Positions 54,494 to 63,925 of a stretch of DNA of 64,000 bases are shown piece after piece. The DNA lies in the NCBI GenBank assembly GCA_035308025.1, contig DATGHL010000012.1:1-64000 (forward strand), given 5' to 3'. Numbering within the stretch: position 1 is the stretch's first letter; each line of letters begins with the position of its first letter. The notes under the pieces were generated by a model. It was not told the origin of the DNA. It made no database searches and worked only from the letters and a program-made list of their open reading frames with translations. The position numbers and the translations under genes are program-made. This DNA comes from Candidatus Binataceae bacterium. GTDB taxonomy: Bacteria; Desulfobacterota; Binatia; Binatales; Binataceae.

Positions 54494-55306
54494 TTAGACG
54501 CCTCGCAGTGCGAGGACCTCGCGCGCCCGCGTGCGATCACCGGTGCAGCTAATCATGCGCGGCGCCTCCAACTCGATCAGCTCGAACCCGAGGCCGCGGT
54601 AGAGCTCAATAATTCGTGCAGTAGCGTGATTCGACGCCGCGACCGGCCCCGGATGACGCGCGAGCCATTCAGCGAGTCGCACTTGATCCTTCCAGGTGAA
54701 GTCCTCTCTCGAATATTTCGTGAAGCCGGCGTCGTAAGGCGGATCGGCATAGACGAAATCGCCCGGCTCCAGAGCGAGCCTCGCGAAGTCGCCGCAACTG
54801 AACTTCCACTCGGCAAAGACTGTGCGGTAGGGTGAAAAATCGGTCAGATAGCGAATCGTCTTGTATTTGCCGAAAGGTACATTGAAACTCCCGGCGCTAT
54901 TGAACCGGCACAAACCGTTGTAGCCGGTACGATTCAGATAGTAAAAAAGTTCCGCCGCTTCCGCGCTCTCAGGCGCGCCGGTTTTCGCCAGTTGATTAAA
55001 ACGGTCGCGATTCGCGTAATAGACACGCTCGTCGTTACGCTGCGGAAGAGCAGCTTGCAGCCCTTTCGCGAGCCAGCGATAGAAATTCACCGCGTGGGGA
55101 TTGATATCGTTGAGTAGCGCGCGCGCCAGTCGCAGTCCGAGCGCAACTGCCAGGCCCCCACAGAAAGGTTCGACCAGCCGGCGACCAGCGTGTACGGGCC
55201 AGCGTTCTCGCAGACCGGGTACCAGCCAGCGCTTGCCGCCGGCCCACTTGAGTGGCGGCTTGAGCGTTTCAAGCTCCAGCCCCGCGGTTTCCGCTGCCCT
55301 GCCCAC
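54494..55306 (-). CDS. dam: DNA adenine methylase (D12 class) within the uppS-cdsA operon
   Basis: A Dam-type N6-adenine methyltransferase of about 270 residues. Motif I region is LKPPLKWAGGKRWLVPGLRERW, continued by LVEPFCGGLAVALGLRLARALLNDIN for cofactor binding; target-recognition residues occur in FYYLNRTGYNGLCRFNSAG with FNVPFGKY; the catalytic motif IV is FVYADPPYDAGFTKYS. The start is unsure: GTG 55306 lies just after uppS, whereas the frame extends to 55399 inside uppS. No restriction gene is adjacent, so it seems an orphan methylase, possibly regulatory or in mismatch repair. It separates uppS from cdsA, which are normally neighbours. Confidence 0.88.
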   Translation of the reverse strand: MGRAAETAGLELETLKPPLKWAGGKRWLVPGLRERWPVHAGRRLVEPFCGGLAVALGLRLARALLNDINPHAVNFYRWLAKGLQAALPQRNDERVYYANRDRFNQLAKTGAPESAEAAELFYYLNRTGYNGLCRFNSAGSFNVPFGKYKTIRYLTDFSPYRTVFAEWKFSCGDFARLALEPGDFVYADPPYDAGFTKYSREDFTWKDQVRLAEWLARHPGPVAASNHATARIIELYRGLGFELIELEAPRMISCTGDRTRAREVLALRGV

Positions 55307-55322
55307 CCCCGAGTGGCGGCCT

Positions 55323-56186
55323 TCAGCCGGTCGAGAGCGCGCGCGGCGAGCCCTCTGCGCCACCCGCCGCCGCCGAACTATCAACCGCCCCGCCGCCAAC
55401 TGCTTTCAGAACATCTGTCCTGACACCGGTCCGAACATCTACAGTACCGAAGCGGCGTTCGCGCGCCTGATAGTCCGCGAGCGCCTTCAGCAGGTCGGTC
55501 TCGCGGAAATCCGGCCACAGCGTCTCGGTGAAGTAGAGTTCGGTATAAGCGAGCTGATAGAGGAAAAAATTCGAGATGCGCTGCTCGCCCGAGGTCCGAA
55601 TCAACAGATCGGGATCGGGAATGCCGGCCGTCATCAATTCGTTGCCGAGAAGTTCTTCATTGACCTGCTGCGGGGTGATCCGTCCGGCGGCGACGCCCTC
55701 AGCGATGCGGCGCGCAGCCGCGGCGAGATCCTGGCGGCCGCCGTAGGAGAGCGCGAGCGCCAGCGTCATCTTCCGGTTGCCGGCCGTCAGCGCAACCATC
55801 TCGTCGAGCGCGCGGCGGACCGCGGCGGGCAGCCGCGCCGTCTCGCCGACCGTAATCAGGCGGACCCCACGCTTCATCAGGCGCTTGCTCTCGGTCAGTA
55901 GGAACCGATGAAACAGGCGCATCAGAAAACCCACCTCCGGCACCGGCCGCTGCCAATTTTCGTGGGAAAAAACGAAGAGCGTCAGATAGGGGATGCCGAG
56001 TTCGCGCGCAGCCTCGACGACTGCGCGCGCGGCGTCTTTGCCGCGCCGATGGCCCTCGCAGCGATTCAGTCCGCGCCGCGTCGCCCAGCGGCCGTTACCG
56101 TCCATCACGACGGCGACATGGCGCGGCAGCCGCGCCGGGTCTAGCGAGAGCTGGGGAAATTCGCTGAGAGGAAGTGAAGAAGCCAC
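55323..56186 (-). CDS. uppS: Undecaprenyl diphosphate synthase
   Basis: A 287-residue cis-prenyltransferase that makes the lipid carrier of cell-wall synthesis. HVAVVMDGNGRWATRRGLNRCEGHRRG contains the catalytic Asp and the diphosphate-binding Arg/His residues; YLTLFVFSHENWQRPVPEV, LSYGGRQDLAAAARRIA, and DLLIRTSGEQRISNFFLYQLAYTELYF complete the family blocks. The last 30 or so residues, after FGTVDVRTG, are Ala/Gly/Ser-rich and not conserved. It lies 42 bases downstream of frr, in the common tsf-pyrH-frr-uppS order. Confidence 0.95.
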   Translation of the reverse strand: MASSLPLSEFPQLSLDPARLPRHVAVVMDGNGRWATRRGLNRCEGHRRGKDAARAVVEAARELGIPYLTLFVFSHENWQRPVPEVGFLMRLFHRFLLTESKRLMKRGVRLITVGETARLPAAVRRALDEMVALTAGNRKMTLALALSYGGRQDLAAAARRIAEGVAAGRITPQQVNEELLGNELMTAGIPDPDLLIRTSGEQRISNFFLYQLAYTELYFTETLWPDFRETDLLKALADYQARERRFGTVDVRTGVRTDVLKAVGGGAVDSSAAAGGAEGSPRALSTG

Positions 56187-56227
56187 GTCCGTTTAAGAAT
56201 GCCTGAGGATCAGCAATGACGCGACCC

Positions 56228-56785
56228 TCAGACCTCCATGATTTCGGCTTCCTTCGCCGCCAGCACCTGGTCGAGCTTTTCGATATGCGCGGTCGTGAGC
56301 TGCTGGACTTTGGCCTCGGCGCTGCGCAAGTCGTCGTCGCCGATCTGCTTGTCCTTGTTCATCTGCTTGAGCATATCGTTGGCGTCGCGCCGATGGTTGC
56401 GCACACTCACGCGGAATTCCTCACCGATTTTGCGCACGTGCTTGACCAACTCGCGGCGCCGCTCCTCGTTAAGTTCGGGAATCGGAATCCGAATGAGCTT
56501 GCCGTCATTCATCGGGTTCAGGCCGAGGTCTGAGGTTTGAATCGCCTTTTCGATCTCTCCGATCGAGCCGCGATCATACGGCGTGATCACCAGCAGGCGC
56601 GGTTCCGGCGCCGCCAAGCCGGCCAACTGCCGCAGCGGTGTTTTCGCCCCGTAGTAGTTGACGTGCAACCCCTCGAGCAGCGCGGTCGAAGCTCGGCCGG
56701 TGCGCACCCGGCTTAGCTCATGGCGAAAAGCGCTGACCGCCGCCGCCATCTCCGAACCCGCCAACTCGACTACTTCGTCGCTCAC
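56228..56785 (-). CDS. frr: Ribosome recycling factor
   Basis: A 185-residue tRNA-mimic that splits post-termination ribosomes together with EF-G. The long helices appear as AAAVSAFRHELSRVRTGRAST, GRASTALLEGLHVNYYGAKTPLRQLA, and RIPIPELNEERRRELVKHVRKIGEEFRVSVRNHRRDAND; QTSDLGLNPMNDGKLI marks the second domain. The length is exactly standard. Its gene stands 78 bases after pyrH in the same direction. Confidence 0.96.
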   Translation of the reverse strand: MSDEVVELAGSEMAAAVSAFRHELSRVRTGRASTALLEGLHVNYYGAKTPLRQLAGLAAPEPRLLVITPYDRGSIGEIEKAIQTSDLGLNPMNDGKLIRIPIPELNEERRRELVKHVRKIGEEFRVSVRNHRRDANDMLKQMNKDKQIGDDDLRSAEAKVQQLTTAHIEKLDQVLAAKEAEIMEV

Positions 56786-56863
56786 TGGCTCACGCGGCTC
56801 ATCCGGCTTGCTCGCGCCGACGCGCCGCTCCTCCGCAATCAGTTTCTTTTCTGATCTGCCTGC

Positions 56864-57643
56864 TCACTTACCCGGCTGGGATGTCTCCGCCGGCGCGTCT
56901 ACCGCACGAGTATCCGGTCCTACCCAGGTGCCGATCGGTTCGCCATTCACCGCCCTTCTTATATTCCCGGATTTGCGCAAATTAAAGACGATGATTGGGA
57001 GCTGATGGTCCATACAGAGCGTCAGTGCCGTCGCATCCATCACCTTGAGATTGCGGTCGAGCACTTCGCGATAGCTCAGCCGGTCGAAAAGCACGGCGCC
57101 GTCCTCAATCTGCGGATCGCGATCATAGACGCCGTCGATATGATGACTCGCCTTGAAAATCACCTCGGCGCTGATCTCCATCGCGCGCAGGCTGGCGGCG
57201 GTATCGGTGGTAAAGTACGGATTGCCGGTGCCGGCTGCGAAGATCACCGCGCGGCCGCGCTCGAGATGCCGGATCGCACGCCGCCGGATATAAGGCTCAC
57301 AGACGGCGTGGATCGCGATCGCGGAGAGGACTCGCGTCGTCACCCCGCACTGTTCTAAAGCATTCTGCAGCGCCAGCGCGTTGATCACGGTTGCCAGCAT
57401 CCCCATCTGATCGGCCGTCGAACGGTCCATCCCGCGCGCCTCGTAGGAGCTGCCGCGCAGAATATTGCCTCCACCGATGACCATCGCGAGCTCGACGCCC
57501 AGTGCCGCGATTTCCTTGATTTCCAGCGCGATCCGGCCGAGCGCGTCAAGATCGATACCCATACCTTGTTCGGGCGCGAGCGCCTCTCCCGAGAGTTTGA
57601 GCAGGACGCGCCGATAACGGGGTTTGCCGGTTCGCTCGGTCAT
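56864..57643 (-). CDS. pyrH: Uridylate kinase
   Basis: A 259-residue amino-acid-kinase-fold enzyme that phosphorylates UMP to [24 protein letters not shown] (9-29), [48 protein letters not shown], and [43 protein letters not shown] match the bacterial family, including the Asp that contacts UMP. The C-terminal 20 residues after [10 protein letters not shown] are an extra tail. It lies 54 bases after tsf. Confidence 0.96.
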   Translation of the reverse strand: MTERTGKPRYRRVLLKLSGEALAPEQGMGIDLDALGRIALEIKEIAALGVELAMVIGGGNILRGSSYEARGMDRSTADQMGMLATVINALALQNALEQCGVTTRVLSAIAIHAVCEPYIRRRAIRHLERGRAVIFAAGTGNPYFTTDTAASLRAMEISAEVIFKASHHIDGVYDRDPQIEDGAVLFDRLSYREVLDRNLKVMDATALTLCMDHQLPIIVFNLRKSGNIRRAVNGEPIGTWVGPDTRAVDAPAETSQPGK

Positions 57644-57697
57644 TACACTGAAGTACGTTATCGCGCTGTTCTCGGATTCGCGCCGGAAGGCCAGGCG

Positions 57698-58315
57698 CTA
57701 TTCCGCAGAGGCGGGCTTGCTGCCGAGGTTCTCGCCGAGCTGAAAGCGGGCGAAGCGGCGAATTTCGATCTTCTCGCCGAGCTTACCGACATACTCGCCC
57801 AGCAGATCGCTGATGGTGCGATTCGGATCGCGCACCCAGGCCTGCTCGTTGAGCACCGCATCCTTGTAGAACTTTTCGATTTTGCCCTCTACTATCTTGG
57901 CGATCACCTGCGGCGGCTTGTCGGCCGCCTGCGAGGCGTAGATCTGCCGTTCCTGCTCGAGCACGGCCGGCTCGAGCTCCTCGCGCCGCACGCAGCGCGG
58001 ATTTTGCGCCGCAATCTGCATTCCGATCTCTTTGACCAGGGTCTGAAATTCCGGCGTTTTGGCGACAAAATCGCTCTCGCAGTTGATCTCGACCAGCACG
58101 CCGAGCTTGCCGCCCGCATGAATATAGGTGCCGACTGAGCCTTCCGAGGCGACACGTCCGGCGCGCTTCGCGGCTTGAGCGATCCCCTTTTCGCGCAGCC
58201 AAACCACGGCCTGCTCGAGCTCGCCCTTGCTCTCGGCCAGCGCCTTCTTGCAATCCATGATGCCGGCGCCGGTCTTGTCGCGCAGCTCTCTGACCAGATT
58301 CGCGTTTACGTCCAT
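57698..58315 (-). CDS. tsf: Elongation factor Ts, short form
   Basis: A 205-residue nucleotide-exchange factor for EF-Tu. VNANLVRELRDKTGAGIMDCKKALAESKGELEQAVVWLREKG holds the N-terminal domain, and the core EF-Tu-contact motif reads VEINCESDFVAKTPEFQTLV with the conserved Asp-Phe. It lacks the second half of the core found in E. coli (about 280 residues), as in other short EF-Ts. ATG 58315 is chosen over the upstream frame. It follows rpsB by 88 bases, the universal order. Confidence 0.95.
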   Translation of the reverse strand: MDVNANLVRELRDKTGAGIMDCKKALAESKGELEQAVVWLREKGIAQAAKRAGRVASEGSVGTYIHAGGKLGVLVEINCESDFVAKTPEFQTLVKEIGMQIAAQNPRCVRREELEPAVLEQERQIYASQAADKPPQVIAKIVEGKIEKFYKDAVLNEQAWVRDPNRTISDLLGEYVGKLGEKIEIRRFARFQLGENLGSKPASAE

Positions 58316-58403
58316 TAGCTTTCCTGAAATTAGCCGCACACTGAGGCGCTTAAGTCGTTCCTGTTGTGTCCTGAATCAGCCCGAGTCTGAATTGTCACGA
58401 GCC

Positions 58404-59180
58404 CTAAGCTGGTGGGGGCGGCGCCTCGGACGTGCTGCCGTTGTTGTGATCATTGAGCGGCAGCGTTTCGTCGCGGCCGCGCGCGCGTTCCTCCGCGAGC
58501 GCCTTACCCTCGATCACTGCGTCGGCCACGGCTGCGGTGAACAGTTTGATCGCGCGAATCGCGTCGTCGTTGCCGGGAATCCGGTAGGCGATCTGATCAG
58601 GATCGCAATTCGTATCGACAACCGCGACCACCGGGATCCCCAGCCGGTTGGCCTCGGCCACGGCGATCTCTTCCTTCTTGGTATCGATCACCCAGAGGGC
58701 GTCGGGCAGCTTGCGCATGTTCTTGATGCCGGACAGCGTGGTCATTAGTTTGCCGTGCATCTTTTCGTTATCGCTCATCTCTTTCTTGGTCAGCGCCTGG
58801 ATCATTTCGGGATCGGCCATAACTTCCTCGAGCTTCTTGAGCCGATCAATCGAGGCGCGAATCGTCTGAAAATTGGTCAGCATACCGCCGAGCCAGCGGC
58901 TGTTGACGTGATACATGCCGCAGCGCTCGGCTTCTTCGCGCACGATGTCCTGCGCCTGCTTTTTGGTCCCGACCATCAGCAGCGTGCCGCCGTCGGCCGC
59001 GAGGTCGCGCACAAACTCATAGACGCTGCGGAACATCTTGACCGTCTGCTGCAGATCGATGATGTAAATCCCGTTGCGCGCGCCGAAAATGTAGGGCTTC
59101 ATCTTGGGATTCCAGCGACTGGTCTGATGGCCGAAATGTACGCCGGCCTCGAGCAGCTGCTTCATGCTGATTTCCGTCAT
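58404..59180 (-). CDS. rpsB: Ribosomal protein S2
   Basis: A 258-residue small-subunit protein. [46 protein letters not shown], and [23 protein letters not shown], then [53 protein letters not shown] are all standard. The last 30 residues form a Gly/Pro- and Asn-rich tail. It starts 95 bases after the rho stop, so rho and rpsB may be co-transcribed. Confidence 0.97.
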   Translation of the reverse strand: MTEISMKQLLEAGVHFGHQTSRWNPKMKPYIFGARNGIYIIDLQQTVKMFRSVYEFVRDLAADGGTLLMVGTKKQAQDIVREEAERCGMYHVNSRWLGGMLTNFQTIRASIDRLKKLEEVMADPEMIQALTKKEMSDNEKMHGKLMTTLSGIKNMRKLPDALWVIDTKKEEIAVAEANRLGIPVVAVVDTNCDPDQIAYRIPGNDDAIRAIKLFTAAVADAVIEGKALAEERARGRDETLPLNDHNNGSTSEAPPPPA

Positions 59181-59274
59181 AGGCGCTGTCTAAACCTCTC
59201 TCCCGCCTTCGCGGCGGCACTCTGTCTCAATACCGGCGGGCTACTTGCCCATCCCAAATTTTACTCAATCGGCG

Positions 59275-60837
59275 CTACGCGTTCATCGACTCCAAAAACT
59301 CTTCGTTGGTCTTGGTCCCCTGCATCTTGTCGAGCAGGAACTCCATCGATTCAACCGCGTTGAGCTGCGACAGCAGCTTGCGCAGAATCCAGACGCGGTT
59401 CAAAGTGCTGCGCGGCAGCAGCAACTCTTCCTTGCGGGTGGACGAACGCTGAATATCGATCGTCGGGAAGATGCGCTTCTCGAGCAGGCGGCGATCCAAC
59501 GCGATCTGTTGATTACCGGTGCCCTTGAATTCCTCGAAGATGACCTCGTCCATGCGGCTGCCGGTATCAACCAGCGCCGTCGCGATGATCGTGAGACTGC
59601 CACCGTCCTCGGTGTTGCGCGCCGCGCCGAAAAACTTCTTGGGCTTGTGCAGCGCGTTGGAGTCGACGCCGCCCGAGAGAATCTTGCCGGAGGGCGGCAC
59701 GACCGTGTTGTAGGCCCGCGCCAGGCGTGTGATCGAATCCAGCAGGATGACGACGTCGCGACCATGCTCGACCAGTCGCCGCGCGCGCTCGATCACCATC
59801 TCGGCGACTTGCACGTGGCGGGTCGGCGGCTCGTCAAAAGTCGAACTGACCACCTCGCCCTGCACCGAACGCAGCATGTCGGTGACTTCTTCGGGTCGCT
59901 CATCCACCAGCAGAACGATAAGGATAATTTCCGGATGGTTATGCGCGATCGCTTTCGCGATCGCCTGCAGCATCATGGTCTTGCCGGTAAACGGCGCCGC
60001 CACGATTAAGCCGCGCTGCCCTTTGCCGATCGGCGCCACCAGATCGATGATCCGCGTGGTGTAATCCTCGTGATTGTATTCGAGCTTGATCCGCTCCTCA
60101 GGATAGAGCGGGGTCAGATTGTCGAACAGAATCTTGTCGCGCGCCTTCTCAGGCTCTTCATAGTTGATCGACTCAACCTTGAGCAGCGCGAAGTAGCGCT
60201 CGCCCTCTTTGGGCGGACGAATCAACCCCGAGGTAATATCCCCGGTGCGCAGATTGAACCGTCGGATCTGACTCGGCGAGATATAAATGTCGTCGGGGCC
60301 CGGCAGATAATTGTAGTCCGGTGCGCGCAGAAAGCCGAAGCCGTCGGGCAGGATTTCCAGCACGCCTTCGCCGAGAATCGAACCATTGCGCTGCGCCTGC
60401 GCCTGCAGGATGGCGAAAATCATCTCCTGCTTGCGCATGTTGGCCGCGCCTTCGATATTGTAATCGCGCGCGATGCCGGCCAGTTCCGTGATCTTCGCGC
60501 CCTTGAGCGCCTTGAGATTCAGCGTCCCGCTTTCGCTGATGATGCTGACTGGGGCTCGCCGATCGCCGCCGCTCGCGACCGCTGGCGCCGATGCCGCCAA
60601 AGGCGCCGATTGAGGCTCGCCGCTCGACGCCGCGCCATTCGTCCCGCCCGCGGTCTCCGCCTCACCGTTGCCGCCATTGGCGGCTGCGCCGCCGTTCGGG
60701 GCCGCTCCGCGATGCGGCTCGCGATGGGAATGTTGTCCGCCGCGCGGCCGTACAAACGCCGCCTGCGGCGGGGTCTGCGCGCCTTCCTCAGGCGACTCTT
60801 CGATGTCGTTTCGTTCCGGTCCCCGACCTCTTGCCAT
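59275..60837 (-). CDS. rho: Transcription termination factor Rho
   Basis: A 520-residue RNA-dependent hexameric helicase. The first ~110 residues are a low-complexity, Gly/Ala/Asn- and Arg-rich extension, then the N-terminal helical domain ([20 protein letters not shown]), the RNA-binding cold-shock-like part ([30 protein letters not shown]), and the ATPase: P-loop [20 protein letters not shown], Walker [19 protein letters not shown], and the Q- and R-loops LPSGK-type [16 protein letters not shown]. The extension resembles those that promote condensation in other bacteria, an inference. It heads the minus-strand run. Confidence 0.97.
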   Translation of the reverse strand: MARGRGPERNDIEESPEEGAQTPPQAAFVRPRGGQHSHREPHRGAAPNGGAAANGGNGEAETAGGTNGAASSGEPQSAPLAASAPAVASGGDRRAPVSIISESGTLNLKALKGAKITELAGIARDYNIEGAANMRKQEMIFAILQAQAQRNGSILGEGVLEILPDGFGFLRAPDYNYLPGPDDIYISPSQIRRFNLRTGDITSGLIRPPKEGERYFALLKVESINYEEPEKARDKILFDNLTPLYPEERIKLEYNHEDYTTRIIDLVAPIGKGQRGLIVAAPFTGKTMMLQAIAKAIAHNHPEIILIVLLVDERPEEVTDMLRSVQGEVVSSTFDEPPTRHVQVAEMVIERARRLVEHGRDVVILLDSITRLARAYNTVVPPSGKILSGGVDSNALHKPKKFFGAARNTEDGGSLTIIATALVDTGSRMDEVIFEEFKGTGNQQIALDRRLLEKRIFPTIDIQRSSTRKEELLLPRSTLNRVWILRKLLSQLNAVESMEFLLDKMQGTKTNEEFLESMNA

Positions 60838-61226
60838 ATTACTTACCCCGCAACTCCGTCTACTCCTCTAACTTCCTGGGTCTCGCGACTTTTCCCGGCC
60901 GATTGAAGCTCTATTTCCGGCAACGTCGCTTCCGGCAGCATCGGCCGGCGTCGCATGCATCGCGCGCCTTGGTGATAGCTTCGTCCGTTACCTGGCTGCT
61001 CCGCCCGCCTTTGCTTTTGCCACCGTCCGGATTTTGGGGGCGACGCCTTACGCTTCGAATCGCGTTACGTCGGGGAGCGGGCGGGCCGGCTGCCAGGGGA
61101 CGACCGAATCCCGGAGGCACGATTGAACAGCCTCACAGCAGGAGTAGAACATCGAGACTATCGCAGCCCCGCAAATGTGTCAACCAATCTGATGATGGGT
61201 CAATCAACCGGTTGCGCACTCTTTGT
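60838..61226. other. Intergenic region upstream of rho, no gene seen
   Basis: About 390 bases between the rho start and the 3' end of the acetyltransferase gene, both minus strand. It should contain the rho promoter and leader, and perhaps the end of the upstream transcript. I see no convincing small gene, hairpin with T-run, or known riboswitch. Long leaders are common for autoregulated rho genes. Confidence 0.4.
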
Positions 61227-61895
61227 TTACCGCCGCGCGTCCCGCGCAAGCCGCGCCTCCAATTCGGCTCTCACCGCGGGCCATTCGTTGGCGATAATCG
61301 AGTAGTAGGCCGAGTTTCTTGTGGTCGCGTCGCGGGCGGGCATGTCGCCGCGCAAAATCCCGTCGAACTTCGCGCCGATCCGCTCGATTGCGTTGCGCGA
61401 GCGCTGATTGCGCTCGTCGGTCTTGAGGCTCACGCGATGAACCTGCCATTCCTCGAAAGCGTGCGTCAGCAGCAGCAGTTTCGCTTCGGTATTGCATCGC
61501 GTGCGCTGCGTCGAAGGCGCAATCCAGGTGGCGCCGATCTCGATGGCATCGGGCGCTTGGCGTTGGGCGAACGGCGAGTGTTCGGGCCAGCTCCAGAAGA
61601 AAGGGAAATAGCTGGTCGACCCGATGATCGAATGGTCGAAGCGGATCGCGAAGGGATAGCGTTCGCCGCGCTCCCGTTGCGCCAGAGCGGTGGCCACGTA
61701 GATTCGCACCTCGGACGGCGTTAACGGCACGAAGCTGTGCGGATAATCCGCGGCCTTGCCCGCAAACTCGGCGGCGACTTTTTCCAGCGCCTCGCAATGG
61801 GCCGGCGTCAGCGGCTCAAGGGCGACCGCCTCGCCGGCCAACGAAATCTCCGTATCCGCGATCAGCGCCTTCCGCTCCTGATGCGCGTCGATCAT
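61227..61895 (-). CDS. GNAT-family acetyltransferase (RimJ/RimL-like)
   Basis: A protein of about 222 residues related to the RimJ/RimL subgroup of N-acetyltransferases. The pattern follows LTPAHCEALEKVAAE, then IIGSTSYFPFF on the substrate strand, IEIGATWIAPSTQRTRCNTEAKLLLLTHAFE (the acetyl-CoA-binding V-A loop region, here with Q-R-T) and VHRVSLKTDERNQRSRNAIERIGAKFDGIL. Start ATG 61895 follows the GFA-gene stop by 8 bases, so both are one transcript; an extension to 62078 overlaps that gene. Substrate unknown; amine or N-terminal acetylation is usual. Confidence 0.85.
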   Translation of the reverse strand: MIDAHQERKALIADTEISLAGEAVALEPLTPAHCEALEKVAAEFAGKAADYPHSFVPLTPSEVRIYVATALAQRERGERYPFAIRFDHSIIGSTSYFPFFWSWPEHSPFAQRQAPDAIEIGATWIAPSTQRTRCNTEAKLLLLTHAFEEWQVHRVSLKTDERNQRSRNAIERIGAKFDGILRGDMPARDATTRNSAYYSIIANEWPAVRAELEARLARDARR

Positions 61896-61902
61896 CGATC
61901 TC

Positions 61903-62328
61903 TCATGCAGGCGTGCGCACCGGCGTCCAGCGGCTGGCGCGGCGCGCGCGCCGTGTGACAGCGTTCTCGCTTGAATAGTCCATCGGCTGCACGACCCCGA
62001 GTTCACCGTCGCTCTCGAGCGTGCGCAGGTTCGCGATCGCGTAATGGCGGCCGGCTTCCTCCATTTGTGCGCCGACATAGACCCCGCAGCGCCCGCACAT
62101 CAGGAAGTCCGCGGTGGCAGTATCGAACCGATAGCGGAGCAGCATCGTGCGATCGCTAACGCTGAAATCCATCTCACCTTGCGGATCCGAAGTTGTCAGC
62201 AGGCCGTGCTTGCGGCAGAACCCGCAGCCGCAGGTCCGCACCGGCAATTGCGCCACCGCTAGCTGCGACCGCAGGGTCCAGCGCAGATTACCACAATAGC
62301 AACCCCCGCGATGTTCTTGCAGTTCCAT
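61903..62328 (-). CDS. GFA/CENP-V-fold zinc protein
   Basis: A 141-residue member of the glutathione-dependent formaldehyde-activating (GFA)/CENP-V fold. Zinc ligands are visible as HRGGCYCGNLRW, RTCGCGFCRKHG, and FLMCGRCGVYVG, i.e. C.C, C.C..C and C..C. Family members bind zinc and small thiol adducts but most are not proven enzymes. ATG 62328 (MELQEHR) is preferred; the upstream frame to 62379 is unconserved. It is followed at once by the acetyltransferase. Confidence 0.87.
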   Translation of the reverse strand: MELQEHRGGCYCGNLRWTLRSQLAVAQLPVRTCGCGFCRKHGLLTTSDPQGEMDFSVSDRTMLLRYRFDTATADFLMCGRCGVYVGAQMEEAGRHYAIANLRTLESDGELGVVQPMDYSSENAVTRRARRASRWTPVRTPA

Positions 62329-62411
62329 CCCTGTGATCCCGGGCGCGCCGGGGCGCGGCTGATGACTACGCCCCGGCATCGTCCAACCGCTACTACGCCT
62401 TTGCGAAAAGC

Positions 62412-63767
62412 TCAGCGCATGATCTGCTGAAGCCCACCCGGACTCCCGTACTTGACCCCGTCGAAATACTCTTTCGGCACGTTAATATCGATATACGGCT
62501 TGCGCTTCCAGGGATTGCCGAATCCGCACCAGACCGTCTCGTGCGAGTTCTGGAAATCCATCGCGGACGACGAAATGCCCTCCCACATATGACCCATCCC
62601 CGGCACGTCGCCGGCTCCGTTGTAATACGAAATCGATTTCCAGAGCTTGTGATTCGAGTCGAACAGATCAACCCAGTCGCCCAACCAGTGCTCCTTGTCG
62701 GCATACATGATCCGGCTCGAATAACAGTAGCCCGACGCTTCGCTCGAAATCCGGTGGACATCGTCGATCGCCATGTCCCGCACTTCCCATTTGCCCCACG
62801 AGGGTTTGGGGAATCCAAGCGGCATCAGGTAACCGCCCGGGAAGATCGCGCCGTCCTGGTTAAAGTGCGCTAGCGTTAAAATCTTGCGATCGCCCAGAAA
62901 ATCGCCGGTGTAGATCGAGGTGCTACCATTAAAGCCGTTGCCCTTGGCGTCGTCGTAAGTCCAGTCAAAGCCGAACACCGGCGAACAACGCGCCGTACTC
63001 GCCAAGCGCAGCGATCGGCGCAACGCCGGCACGAATACGTACGTGTCCGGAAATGGCTGCTTCTCCTGATCGATGTAAAATAGATTTAACGACGCGGTAT
63101 AGCGCGCCTGTTCCGGCGACTCCTCCATGAGCCATTCCGTGTACCATACCCCGGGCAGGTAATCGAGGCTCGACGCGGGAATCCCTGGGTCGCTGATATA
63201 GTCACTCGTGCTCACCCGGTAGACCACATCCAGCGTAGTCGCATTGACATTGCCATAGCGATCAATCGCCCAGACCGAGCCGTAGTTATTCGGCCCATTG
63301 ACATACATCTGCGGTCCCGCCGGCCAGTTGATATTCGCGAGCACCTTCCAGCCCTTGTACGGCTCCGACGGATTCGGGAACGGCGTCCCACCATGGTAGT
63401 TGTGTAGTACGTAATGGCCATTAGGAAGCAACTCGACCGTGGTTTGTGGCGAATACTTCTCGGTCCGCTCGATCCAACTCTTCAATAGGAAATCATGGAC
63501 TGTCGGCCCCACCTCTAGCACGGCTTCCGGCGGTATCTTCCAGAAGTACTTCCCGGCGAACATCTCCTGCATGCCCAGCGGCAAAAAATTCCGGTACTGC
63601 TGCCAGTTCTGAATGGTGACCTTCGTGCCGATCGCGAGTTCGCCCTGATTCTGCGAATCCTTGAGCCACTGATCCATCTCGCTACGATCGGTCGCCTGCG
63701 ACCACCCTCTCGACGGCAGTAATGCAATCAGCATCGCCGCCGCCATCACGCGCGCGAACCTCTGCAT
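62412..63767 (-). CDS. DUF1329 exported protein
   Basis: A 451-residue DUF1329 protein. A signal peptide opens it (MQRFARVMAAAMLIALLPSR, cleaved near GWSQA). The body is rich in aromatic residues, as in beta-rich periplasmic/outer-membrane proteins, with YVLHNYHGGTPFPNPSEPYKG, RSLRLASTARCSPVFGFDWTYDD and KPYIDINVPKEYFDG typical of the group. DUF1329 proteins resemble lipoprotein-localisation factors and often accompany RND transporters and hydrophobic-compound degradation genes. AAGGAG lies 8 bases before the ATG. A strong promoter and a 9-base inverted repeat stand upstream. Confidence 0.88.
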   Translation of the reverse strand: MQRFARVMAAAMLIALLPSRGWSQATDRSEMDQWLKDSQNQGELAIGTKVTIQNWQQYRNFLPLGMQEMFAGKYFWKIPPEAVLEVGPTVHDFLLKSWIERTEKYSPQTTVELLPNGHYVLHNYHGGTPFPNPSEPYKGWKVLANINWPAGPQMYVNGPNNYGSVWAIDRYGNVNATTLDVVYRVSTSDYISDPGIPASSLDYLPGVWYTEWLMEESPEQARYTASLNLFYIDQEKQPFPDTYVFVPALRRSLRLASTARCSPVFGFDWTYDDAKGNGFNGSTSIYTGDFLGDRKILTLAHFNQDGAIFPGGYLMPLGFPKPSWGKWEVRDMAIDDVHRISSEASGYCYSSRIMYADKEHWLGDWVDLFDSNHKLWKSISYYNGAGDVPGMGHMWEGISSSAMDFQNSHETVWCGFGNPWKRKPYIDINVPKEYFDGVKYGSPGGLQQIMR

Positions 63768-63791
63768 GGCGTTTCTCCTTTGCCCTTAACA

Positions 63792-63825
63792 AGCTCCGTA
63801 AAACGAAGCCAGGCAGTACGGAGCT
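63792..63825. promoter_or_regulatory. Inverted repeat in the leader of the DUF1329 gene
   Basis: AGCTCCGTA (63792-63800) and TACGGAGCT (63817-63825) are perfect 9-base arms around 16 bases, 25 bases before the start codon and downstream of the promoter. It could be an operator or an RNA hairpin in the mRNA leader. Confidence 0.5.
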
Positions 63826-63896
63826 CAGAGCAGTTGCGAGTTGACGGTCCCCACGACCTCAAGAAGCCAGCCCCTCTGGCTCGGCCGTTAGCCGAG

Positions 63897-63925
63897 CTTA
63901 TGCGCCGAATAAGAGTTGCTGTCAA
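63897..63925 (-). promoter_or_regulatory. Promoter of the DUF1329 gene
   Basis: On the minus strand TTGACA (63925-63920), a perfect -35, is followed after 17 bases by CATAAG (63902-63897), four of six for the -10. The start of transcription should lie near 63890, giving a leader of about 120 bases that contains the inverted repeat. The remaining bases to 64000 show no gene. Confidence 0.65.

Noticed and set aside
60591-61724. A 377-codon plus-strand frame spanning the rho N-terminus and the acetyltransferase
   Set aside because: It runs antisense to two real genes and has no recognisable domain or ribosome site.
62348-62376. Hairpin CCGGGGCG/CGCCCCGG upstream of the GFA-domain gene as a terminator
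   Set aside because: No T-run follows on either strand, and such GC-rich stems arise easily at this base composition.
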